From positions 1 to 64,000 of the forward strand of contig CAMUYR010000007.1 of NCBI GenBank assembly GCA_947164965.1: a stretch of DNA of 64,000 nt, read 5' to 3'. Under the pieces are notes generated by a model. The model made no database searches. It was not told the origin of the DNA and worked only from the letters and a program-made list of their open reading frames with translations. The translations under genes and the position numbers were made by a program. Shown piece after piece: positions 7,840-15,098 of the stretch. The stretch is from an uncultured Prevotella sp. GTDB taxonomy: Bacteria; Bacteroidota; Bacteroidia; Bacteroidales; Bacteroidaceae. Every line of letters begins with the position of its first letter. The first letter of the stretch is position 1.

Positions 7840-10278
7840 ATGAAGCGTCTGGTAATCTTCTTTTTCCTGTCCGTATTTGCCTTTGGTAATGTCATGGCAC
7901 AGAAGTGCGAGCGTGAGAACATCCTGCTAAACACAGGTTGGAAATTCTCTTTTGGTAATGCTGCCGATCCTGCCAAGGATTTTGGTTGCGGTACTGAGTA
8001 CTTTAACTACCTTACAAAGGCCAACTCGATTCATAACGAAGGGCCATATGCCCAGAAGTTTGATGATTCTGGTTGGCAGGAGGTAAACATTCCTCACGAT
8101 TGGGTTACCACGCTGCCTTATGCCAAGGAGGCCAGCCATTCACATGGTTACAAGACGGTAGGCTACAAATATCCGGAAACAAGCGTGGGTTGGTATCGTA
8201 AAGTCATAAACATCCCCTCTGAAGACCTGGGGAAACACTTGAGTCTGCGCTTTGATGGTATTTTCCGCAATGCACAAGTATGGTTTAATGGCTTCTATAT
8301 GGGTACAGAACCCAGCGGTTATGCCACTCAGTTATATGATGTCACAGAATATGTAAACTATGGTGGCGACAACCTGATTTGTGTTCGTGCTGATGCCACT
8401 CTGGAAGAGGGCTGGTTCTATGAAGGCGCTGGTATATATCGCGATGTCTGGTTGGAGAAGCGGGCTGCCATTGGTGTGGCACCCTTTGGCACCTTTGTTT
8501 ATGCCGAGCTGAAGGCCCCGTACGATCAGGCGGTGATTCACATAAAGACGGAGGTGAACAACAGTTCGCTGGAGAAGCAGGAGTATACAATCATGCAGCG
8601 ACTGCTGGACGCCGATGGGCGCGAGGTGATGAAGGGAGAGACCAACGAGATACAACACGTGAAGGCCAAAGACACGAGGACCACACACCATTTGATGAAG
8701 ATTGTCAAGCCCCATCTGTGGAGCACTGACGACCCTTATTTGTATCAAGTTGAGACAACAGTCAAAGTAGATGACAAGGTCGCCGATGTGTATACGACGA
8801 CTTTCGGCATTCGCGATATCCGTTTTGATGCAGATAAAGGTTTCCTGTTGAATGGCCAGCAGCTGAAGTTGAAGGGCGTAAACATGCATCAGGACCATGC
8901 AGGCGTTGGTTCGGCCATACCCGATGCCCTACAGGCTTGGCGTATCAAACAATTGAAGAAGTTTGGTTGCAATGCCTATCGTGCATCGCATAATCCCATG
9001 ACGCCTGCTTTGCTCGATATCTGCGACCGTGAGGGTATCCTGGTGATTGATGAGAATCGCCTGACGGGTATCAACACCGAGCATCAGCGACTGCTGAAGA
9101 ATATGATTAAGCGCGATCGTAACCACCCATCAGTCATCCTGTGGAGTGACGGCAATGAGGAGTGGGGCATTGAGAATACTGTTCAGGGCACACGTATTGC
9201 CGCCGCTATGCGTGAATATACAAAACTTCTTGATCCCACTCGTCCTTCTACTATCGCCAACGCAGGAGGTGTAGAGATGATTAAGGGTCTCGATGTGGTA
9301 GGCTTTAACTATATCCTGCAAAACGATGTGGATAACAGAAAAAAGGCTAATCCCACATGGAAGATAGTTGGAACAGAGGAAACAACGGGCTGTGGCACGC
9401 GTGGTGTATATTTCAAAGACCCAGCACAGCCAGGCCGGATGCCGTCGATGAATATTGAGAAAGATAAGGATGGAACAGAAAACCGCATTGAACGAGGCTG
9501 GAAGTTCTATGCCGAGCGTCCTTGGGGAGCCGGACTGTTCTATTGGACAGGCTTCGACTATCGTGGTGAACCCAATCCGCTTTCTTATCCTGCTACCGAC
9601 TCCGAATTCGGTATCCTCGACTATTGCGGTTTCTGGAAAGATGAGGCATGGTATCTGAAATCGTGGTGGACGGATGAGCCAACCTTGCACATCTTCCCCC
9701 ATTGGAACCTGCAAGGACATGAAGGCGAAGAGATTGATTTGTGGGCATATAGCAACTGTGATGAAGTGGAACTGACAGTAAATGGCAAGAAGCTTGGTCG
9801 CCAGAAGATGCCGAAGAATGGACATCTGAAGTGGAAAGCCGTCTATCAGCCAGGCAAGGTTGTAGCCACAGGGTATAAGAATGGCAAGCGCATCATGACT
9901 CAGGTTATGGAAACCACCAAACCTGCTGCAAAGGTTGTTCTGAAAGCTGACCGCCAGCAGATAACAGCCGATGGTCGTGATGTTGCGATAATAACAGTGG
10001 AGATTCAGGATCAGAAAGGCAGGATTGTTCCTGATGCCTGTCAGAATCTGAATATCAGTCTTGTTGGCGATGGCCGCATCCTTGGCGTGGGCAATGGAGA
10101 TCCGTCTTATCTTGGCGCCGACCATCCAAAGACAAAAGACTGCAAGGAATTCCAGATTCCAGCCTTCAATGGCTTGGCACAGATTATCTTGCAAAGCGGC
10201 ACCACACCATCCGATATGACGCTGGCCGTATCAGCCGATGGATTGAAATCAGGAAATTTAATGATACCAACAAAATGA
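7840..10278 (+). CDS. Secreted glycoside hydrolase family 2, beta-galactosidase-like
   Basis: The 812-residue protein starts with a signal peptide (about 1-20). The sugar-binding jelly roll (about 25-205) contains DSGWQEVNIPHDW and GWFYEGAGIYRDVWL, and an Ig-like domain follows. The barrel carries SDGNEEWG, with the likely acid/base E440, and GTEET near 511-515 with the likely nucleophile. The C-terminus (about 690-800) is a second Ig-like domain containing ITADGRDVAIITVEIQD, common in Bacteroidales GH2 enzymes. A TATCTTTG -7 element lies at 7797-7804. Together with the divergent GH2-GH36 operon it forms a small galactoside- or glucuronide-degrading locus without its own SusC/D pair in this window. 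Confidence 0.9.
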   Translation: MKRLVIFFFLSVFAFGNVMAQKCERENILLNTGWKFSFGNAADPAKDFGCGTEYFNYLTKANSIHNEGPYAQKFDDSGWQEVNIPHDWVTTLPYAKEASHSHGYKTVGYKYPETSVGWYRKVINIPSEDLGKHLSLRFDGIFRNAQVWFNGFYMGTEPSGYATQLYDVTEYVNYGGDNLICVRADATLEEGWFYEGAGIYRDVWLEKRAAIGVAPFGTFVYAELKAPYDQAVIHIKTEVNNSSLEKQEYTIMQRLLDADGREVMKGETNEIQHVKAKDTRTTHHLMKIVKPHLWSTDDPYLYQVETTVKVDDKVADVYTTTFGIRDIRFDADKGFLLNGQQLKLKGVNMHQDHAGVGSAIPDALQAWRIKQLKKFGCNAYRASHNPMTPALLDICDREGILVIDENRLTGINTEHQRLLKNMIKRDRNHPSVILWSDGNEEWGIENTVQGTRIAAAMREYTKLLDPTRPSTIANAGGVEMIKGLDVVGFNYILQNDVDNRKKANPTWKIVGTEETTGCGTRGVYFKDPAQPGRMPSMNIEKDKDGTENRIERGWKFYAERPWGAGLFYWTGFDYRGEPNPLSYPATDSEFGILDYCGFWKDEAWYLKSWWTDEPTLHIFPHWNLQGHEGEEIDLWAYSNCDEVELTVNGKKLGRQKMPKNGHLKWKAVYQPGKVVATGYKNGKRIMTQVMETTKPAAKVVLKADRQQITADGRDVAIITVEIQDQKGRIVPDACQNLNISLVGDGRILGVGNGDPSYLGADHPKTKDCKEFQIPAFNGLAQIILQSGTTPSDMTLAVSADGLKSGNLMIPTK

Positions 10279-10546
10279 AGAATCTAAGAATGGTCATCTA
10301 ATTTGAACTGCCCCCCGAAAGTTGGATAAAACTTTAGGGGGGCAGTTTATATTTCAGACCCTGCTTATTCTTTATGTTTTGTTATATTCAAAATTCTGCC
10401 GTTCGGCTTTGCCGTTTTCGACAAGAAAAGTCATATCTATGCATCATCATCTGGTGGGTTCTCATGGTTTAAGCGCAGGTAAAGTAATCATTGACCGAAT
10501 AAACTCCGAATATTATCCAATTTGGATTATCTTTTTTGGATAATAA
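10279..10546. other. Non-coding segment with an insertion-sequence-end-like palindrome
   Basis: No credible gene is present. A 43-base imperfect palindrome (10306-10348) starts it. Beyond lies AT-rich DNA in which I can read neither an intact transposase nor a clear remnant. Three half-sites of TTGGATAAT / ATTATCCAA type (10512-10520, 10522-10530, 10536-10544) sit just upstream of the next gene's promoter and could be an operator. Confidence 0.5.
10306..10348. terminator. Hairpin after the GH2 gene, terminator or mobile-element end
   Basis: AACTGCCCCCCGAAAG pairs with CTTTAGGGGGGCAGTT over a ten-base loop, followed by TATATTTC. It could stop the GH2 transcript 28 bases after its stop codon. 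The run TGAACTGCCCCCC at 10304 also resembles terminal inverted repeats of some Bacteroidetes insertion sequences, so it may be a relic of one. Confidence 0.55.
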
Positions 10547-10578
10547 TTTGGTAGTATAAATAAATAGATGTATCTTTG
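10547..10578 (+). promoter_or_regulatory. Promoter of the AAA_14 ATPase gene
   Basis: TTTG at 10547-10550, a 20-base spacer and TATCTTTG at 10571-10578 match the consensus exactly. The roughly 80-base leader that follows contains two palindromic repeats (TCGGGA-N6-TCCCGA at 10600-10617, and TTTAG/CTAAA at 10631-10651), possible operator sites. Confidence 0.75.
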
Positions 10579-10662
10579 CTCCCGAAAAAGTTAATAAAAT
10601 CGGGACTATACTCCCGAATTTTATAAGAAATTTAGGAATATACTCTCTAAAAATAAGTTTAT

Positions 10663-11802
10663 ATGTACAAAAGAATTTTTGATATCGAGAGCAAATTGGA
10701 TGAAGGAATGTTTCTGTTTGGTGCACGCCAGACAGGGAAATCAACCCTTTTGAAAGATCGGTTCGGGGGGGCGATTTATTATGATCTGCTTGACCCGAAT
10801 CTGAGAAAAGCGTTTAAAAGGAATCCCAACTCGCTCAAAGAAGCTCTTTGGGACAAGCCTGCTGGCACGCTCGTCATTATAGATGAGATTCAAAAAGTGC
10901 CGGAATTGTTGGATATTGTACATACCTTGATGGTTGATAAAGGTTTGTTTTTTATTCTCAGCGGTTCAAGTGCAAGAAAACTCAAGCGTTCAGGAGCCAA
11001 CACACTTGGAGGTCGCGCCATACCCGAAACACTCTATCCTCTTGTGTGGCCGGAGGTGACAGACTTCCAAATCGATCGTGCCGTCCAGAATGGCATGATT
11101 CCTCGTCATTATATGGTAGAGAATGCTACAAAGCGTCTTTCAGGCTATGTTAAGGTATATCTGGATGAAGAGATTCGTGAAGAAGGAGAGGTGCGTGAAC
11201 TTGATGCGTTTGAACGCTTTATGGAGGTTGCCGCTATTTCCGATGGCAAGATGCTGAACTATTCTAATATTGCGTCAGATTGTGGTGTATCTGCCAAAAC
11301 GGTCAAGTCGTACTTCCAGATTCTGTATGATACGCTTATTGGATACGAAATCCCTGCGTTTAGGAAAGAGATTAAGCGGAGGATAGTCCAAGCTCCTAGA
11401 TTCTACTATTTTGATGTCGGACTGGCCAACTATCTGATGGGCCGTCACTCCCTGAAACGTGGCACCGATGATTACGGGCACGCCTTTGAGCACTTTGTGA
11501 TACAGGAGATTATTGCCTACAAAGGGTACAACGATAAGCGTGACATTATCTCATATTGGCATACCTACGACAAAAAAGAAGTGGATGTCATAATAGGCGA
11601 TGCGAAAGTGGCTATCGAGATTAAGTCGACAGAACATGTAGAGACCAAGCATAAAAAGGGCTTAAAAGCTTTTAGTGAGGAACATCCTGACTGTCGCTTG
11701 ATTCTTGTTTCTCTCGATCCGATTACCCGCAAATCAGGAGACAAAGAACTCATCTACGTCCTGGACTTTCTGAAAATGCTATGGACTGGTGAAATATTTT
11801 AA
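10663..11802 (+). CDS. AAA_14 / DUF4143 family ATPase
   Basis: A 379-residue protein of the large prokaryotic AAA_14 plus DUF4143 family, whose biological role is poorly known. The Walker A motif GARQTGKS is at residues 20-27, Walker B LVIIDE ends at E75, and the sensor stretch LSGSSARKLKRSGANTLGGRA is near 99-119. The C-terminal part contains a winged-helix-like section (about 185-235) and EVDVII...VAIEIKST (about 307-325), which resembles a PD-(D/E)XK nuclease core. Length is typical. The elaborate promoter region with repeated palindromes suggests autoregulation. It converges with the HU-like gene downstream. Confidence 0.88.
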   Translation: MYKRIFDIESKLDEGMFLFGARQTGKSTLLKDRFGGAIYYDLLDPNLRKAFKRNPNSLKEALWDKPAGTLVIIDEIQKVPELLDIVHTLMVDKGLFFILSGSSARKLKRSGANTLGGRAIPETLYPLVWPEVTDFQIDRAVQNGMIPRHYMVENATKRLSGYVKVYLDEEIREEGEVRELDAFERFMEVAAISDGKMLNYSNIASDCGVSAKTVKSYFQILYDTLIGYEIPAFRKEIKRRIVQAPRFYYFDVGLANYLMGRHSLKRGTDDYGHAFEHFVIQEIIAYKGYNDKRDIISYWHTYDKKEVDVIIGDAKVAIEIKSTEHVETKHKKGLKAFSEEHPDCRLILVSLDPITRKSGDKELIYVLDFLKMLWTGEIF

Positions 11803-11851
11803 GACAGCCCTATGCGACAAGCATATTGAAAAAAAGATATCAGACTTCTCT

Positions 11852-12250
11852 TTATTCCTCTTGGAATGACTTGTCCTTGCTGAAGGTCAGGCCATCGTAG
11901 AGGGGTTGGGTGCCTTCGTAGCTTTCAGGAATGAAGTGGAGGCGGACACCTCGGATGTGCTTCTTGGCACGGAAGTCCTTGGGGGTGTCCACCTTTTCGC
12001 TTTCTATTTCCAGTTTCAGCATGCCCCATTCGGGCAGTCTCACTTTGTCGCCTTCGCGCAGATGGCGGTTGACGACTTCGGCCAGACTGATCAGTACTCC
12101 GTGGATGGTACCCTCTGTAGTTCCCATGCGCTGGGCTGTTTCCTTACATATTTGTTTGCTGTCAATGGTCTGATAGTGAACAGCTACGGCTTTGTATTTG
12201 CCAAAGGTTGACAGCTTAGGTTTCGTTTCTTTCTTAATTCTGAATTTCAT
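11852..12250 (-). CDS. HU-like DNA-binding protein, HU-HIG family
   Basis: The 132-residue protein belongs to the Bacteroidetes HU-HIG group of histone-like proteins. It has a basic N-terminal extension (MKFRIKKETKPKLSTFGKYKA), a helical dimerisation part (ICKETAQRMGTTEGTIHGVLISLAE), then the DNA-bending beta arm region (GDKVRLPEWGMLKLEIES ... IRGVRLHFIP). It would bind and bend DNA. It is transcribed away from the palindromic iteron region that it shares with the VapE-like gene. Its promoter spacer contains a copy of the palindrome also present in that region, so it may bind there and control itself; this is inference. Confidence 0.85.
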   Translation of the reverse strand: MKFRIKKETKPKLSTFGKYKAVAVHYQTIDSKQICKETAQRMGTTEGTIHGVLISLAEVVNRHLREGDKVRLPEWGMLKLEIESEKVDTPKDFRAKKHIRGVRLHFIPESYEGTQPLYDGLTFSKDKSFQEE

Positions 12251-12273
12251 ATTGCATTTGTACGATTTTGGTG

Positions 12274-12305
12274 CAAAAATACATATTTTCTAGAGAATTA
12301 CCAAA
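12274..12305 (-). promoter_or_regulatory. Promoter of the HU-HIG gene with an internal palindrome
   Basis: On the minus strand TTTG (12305-12302), a 20-base spacer and TATTTTTG (12281-12274) match the consensus. The spacer holds AATTCTCTAGA, a partial copy of the palindrome AATTCTCTAGAGAATT found twice in the nearby inverted repeat. A protein bound there would block RNA polymerase. Confidence 0.7.
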
Positions 12306-12370
12306 TATTTCTCAAAAAACTTCATTTTTGTGTTTCTTAATTTATTTTCTGATTTGAAATTTTACTTTTT

Positions 12371-12819
12371 ACCTACACACCTACACACTTTTTTTATAAA
12401 CCTTTATTAATCAATAGTTTACGCAATATTTTACATACATTCTACCTACACATTACCTACACTTTATCTACACACTACCTACACCTTTTAATAGGTTTAC
12501 CATAAGGTAACAAAAGTGAAGAAGTGTATTTGCAACTTTTTCTATTAATGATAACGATGAAATTCTCTAAAGAATTTTGGAGTTTGCTTACCTTAAACCA
12601 GATGCTAGTACGTATCTAAGCGGAAAATTCTCTAGAGAATTTCATCGTTACTATTAATGACTCGATGCATAAGTGTGCATTAATGTTTCTGAAACCACCT
12701 ATTAAACCCTTTTTTGTGTAGGTATGGTGTAGGTAGTGTGTAGGTAACGTGTAGGTAGCAAATGGCCAACTTTCCTTTATTTATCGTAGTTTTGGGCGAT
12801 TTTGTGTAGGTGTGTAGGT
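12371..12819. repeat. Nested palindromic iteron region between HU-HIG and VapE-like genes
   Basis: The motif ACCTACAC occurs at 12371 and 12379 (8-base step), then at 12444, 12455 and 12477 with variants at 12433 and 12466, an exact 11-base step. Its reverse complement GTGTAGGT occurs at 12716, 12727, 12738 and 12749 (11-base step), then 12804 and 12812 (8-base step). The two arrays mirror each other about position 12595. Between them lie a 35-base inverted repeat and, further out, TTTAATAGGT (12487-12496) mirrored at 12697-12706. One-helical-turn spacing is typical of protein-binding iterons at replication or partition sites. Function is unknown. Confidence 0.9.
12544..12658. repeat. Central 35-bp inverted repeat of the iteron region
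   Basis: The arm at 12544-12578 and the reverse complement of 12624-12658 agree at 32 of 35 positions, separated by 45 bases. Each arm contains the palindrome AATTCTCTAGAGAATT (one base changed in the left arm) next to ATTAAT..TAACGATGA. The structure could extrude as a cruciform or bind a symmetric complex. Confidence 0.9.
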
Positions 12820-12847
12820 AAAATCATGAATTTCATTTCAAAATTTC

Positions 12848-12878
12848 TTTGCGATTTAAGGAATTTATTGTATCTTTG
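12848..12878 (+). promoter_or_regulatory. Promoter of the VapE-like gene
   Basis: TTTG at 12848-12851, a 19-base spacer and TATCTTTG at 12871-12878. It lies directly downstream of the right iteron array, so proteins bound to the iterons could influence it. Confidence 0.75.
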
Positions 12879-12907
12879 TAGTCCGAAATGAAAAGAAAAA
12901 TAGCGAT

Positions 12908-15049
12908 ATGAACATCACATTACTTAAAAAAACAAGAACGAAAGAAGTCATCAACCGCATTGAATTGGCTGAATTGGCTGGTGCCATTAAAAACGGACAG
13001 TATAAGCGGACCGTTACTGAGACTCGCGAGGTGTATCACCTCATGAATCCGCATCGACAGGCTGACGGACAGGTGTCGATACAATGGACGGGTGGCGTCA
13101 AGTTGCCAAGACTATGCTTTGCTGCCGACTATATAAACCGCAAAGGTCAGTGGCAGATGATTGCGTATAATGGTTTGGTGGTGCTTGAGGTGAACGACCT
13201 GCAGACCTACGAAAAAGCGGTGGAAATCAGGGAGTTAGCCAAGAAACTACCTGAGACGATGATGTGTTTCCTGGGCGGATCGGGTAGGAGCGTGAAGATA
13301 GTTTGCCGAGGTGAGTTATATCCTAGCGGCTCTGCGAAGCTACCATCGGAGGAACAGCTGCCTAAGGGTGAAGAGGCTATCCGCCAGTTCCACCTTAATC
13401 TATATAATACTGCGCGCCGAGCCTATCAGAACCAGTTTGGTTTCGACATCGAGTTTCTGGAGCCCCGCTTGGACCGAACGGTCTATATGAGTGCCGATCC
13501 AGAGATGGGCTTTAATGCCGATGCGCGCCCGTTCTATGCCGATGCGGAGAGCCACGAGTTGCCTCAGCCAGTCGTCATCAGTCGCGAAGAGGACCATCTG
13601 ATGCCAGGCCGAACGGTCACCCGCACCTATCATCTGAACTGGACCTTCATTGTCGAGACCGTGATGGGCCATTACTTCGACCTGCCTGATGAGGATAAGG
13701 AGGCAACGCTGCTGATGCAGATTGCGTCGATGTGTTTGGACCAAGGCATCCCCAAGGCACATGCCCAGGGACTGACGATGCTGCATCCTGTGCTGAATCG
13801 CGACAAGATGCTGGTTGAGAAGATTTTCCAGACGGTCTATAGTGTGGCTGAACAGGCCGACTATCTCGAGAAGCACAAGATCCGCCCATTGAAGAGTGTG
13901 CCTGAGGACACCATTCAGGCCATGAAGACAGAGATATTCCTGAACTCCAACTTCGATATGCGCAAGAATCTGCTGACGGGTGTGGCCGAGTATCGCGAGA
14001 AGTTCAGCGACGACCAGCGATTCAAACCGTTGACAGAGGAGGTTCGCAACGATATGACGCTGAGAGCCACTGAGTTAGGGCTGAAGGCGTGGGATAGGAA
14101 CGTGAACCGTTTTATCGATTCGACGCGCATAGAACAGTACGATCCCGTTAACACCTGGCTCGATAAGTTGCCTGCTTGGGACGGGCGCGATTATATCAAG
14201 GAACTTGCAATGCGCGTTCCAACGGAACAGCCGCATTGGGAGATGTATCTCCGGATGTGGCTGGTGGGTATGGTGGCGCAATGGCGCGAGAGCGATAAAC
14301 AGCTGACTGGCAATGCGTTAACGCCACTGCTGATTGGTAGGCAGGGTTGCGGAAAGACGCGTTTCTGCAAAATCTTGTTACCCCCAGAACTGCGCGATTA
14401 CTATAACGACAAGCTGAACTTCAAGAACGAGTTCGACCTGAACATCGCGCTGACCTCGTTTGCGCTGATTAATATCGATGAATTCGATAAAACCATGAAT
14501 TCTCAGCAGATTGTGCTGAAGTACCTGTTGTCGTCGAGCGATGTCAAGTTCCGCCCGCCCTATGGCAAGACCATCAAGCTGTATCGGCGATACACCTCGT
14601 TTATCGGCACTACCAACCAGTTGAAGCCCCTTGTCGACCCAACGGGCAGTCGCCGCTTTGTCTGCGTAGGCGTCACGGGCAACATCAATTTCGAGGACAA
14701 CCTCCACCACGAGCAGCTCTATGCCCAGGCCCTCCATCTGTTTAATCATGGTGAGCGCTTCTGGCTGAACGACGACGAGATTAAGACGCTGATAGCGGAA
14801 AATGAACCCTATCAGCACTTGAACGACCTGGTAGAGATGATTGGCGAGACATTCTGTCAGCCCATAGACCAGGAGTCAGGCCAATGGTGGAGTCTTGCTG
14901 ACATCAGCGCTCTGTTGACATCGCGCTATGCCAATTTCGACCCAGAAACACCTTTCAAGAAGATAGGCAATGCGCTCAACGATGTGCAATTCAACTTCCA
15001 GAGTCGCCGCACCCGCCAACACATGGAGTACTGGCTGATTGAAAAATGA
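12908..15049 (+). CDS. BT4734-like / VapE-type primase-helicase
   Basis: The 713-residue protein joins an N-terminal BT4734-like domain (about 40-215, related to archaeo-eukaryotic primases) to a VapE-type superfamily 3-like helicase ATPase. Walker A GRQGCGKT is at 477-484, Walker B INIDE ends at E525, the conserved GTTNQLKPLVDPTGSRRF stretch is at about 567-584 with likely arginine fingers, and a winged-helix-like tail follows (about 645-713). Such proteins replicate phage satellites and plasmids; in Bacteroidales they are scattered on chromosomes without an obvious replicon. Where primases carry an acidic DxD pair, this one appears to read LEVND (93-97), so primase activity is doubtful. The gene ends in a terminator shared with dnaK. 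Confidence 0.85.
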   Translation: MNITLLKKTRTKEVINRIELAELAGAIKNGQYKRTVTETREVYHLMNPHRQADGQVSIQWTGGVKLPRLCFAADYINRKGQWQMIAYNGLVVLEVNDLQTYEKAVEIRELAKKLPETMMCFLGGSGRSVKIVCRGELYPSGSAKLPSEEQLPKGEEAIRQFHLNLYNTARRAYQNQFGFDIEFLEPRLDRTVYMSADPEMGFNADARPFYADAESHELPQPVVISREEDHLMPGRTVTRTYHLNWTFIVETVMGHYFDLPDEDKEATLLMQIASMCLDQGIPKAHAQGLTMLHPVLNRDKMLVEKIFQTVYSVAEQADYLEKHKIRPLKSVPEDTIQAMKTEIFLNSNFDMRKNLLTGVAEYREKFSDDQRFKPLTEEVRNDMTLRATELGLKAWDRNVNRFIDSTRIEQYDPVNTWLDKLPAWDGRDYIKELAMRVPTEQPHWEMYLRMWLVGMVAQWRESDKQLTGNALTPLLIGRQGCGKTRFCKILLPPELRDYYNDKLNFKNEFDLNIALTSFALINIDEFDKTMNSQQIVLKYLLSSSDVKFRPPYGKTIKLYRRYTSFIGTTNQLKPLVDPTGSRRFVCVGVTGNINFEDNLHHEQLYAQALHLFNHGERFWLNDDEIKTLIAENEPYQHLNDLVEMIGETFCQPIDQESGQWWSLADISALLTSRYANFDPETPFKKIGNALNDVQFNFQSRRTRQHMEYWLIEK

Positions 15050-15050
15050 A

Positions 15051-15077
15051 AAAGGCTCCCATTTGGGAGCCTTTTTT
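15051..15077. terminator. Bidirectional terminator between vapE-like gene and dnaK
   Basis: AAAGGCTCCC (15051-15060) pairs with GGGAGCCTTT (15065-15074), loop of four, with T-runs in both directions. It serves two convergent genes. Confidence 0.85.
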
Positions 15078-15098
15078 CACTATAATAGTTTCTTAAAC

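Noticed and set aside
10322..10543. 73-residue open frame after the GH2 gene
   Set aside because: It begins inside the palindrome and has no promoter, family resemblance or codon pattern of a real gene.
12371..12819. CRISPR-like array
   Set aside because: The repeats are only 8 bases with 11-base periods and are inverted about a centre. There are no spacers of constant length and no cas genes.
11810..15080. HU-HIG/VapE unit as a complete prophage, ICE or transposon
   Set aside because: I found no integrase, relaxase, capsid or tail gene, no flanking direct repeats and no disrupted host gene.
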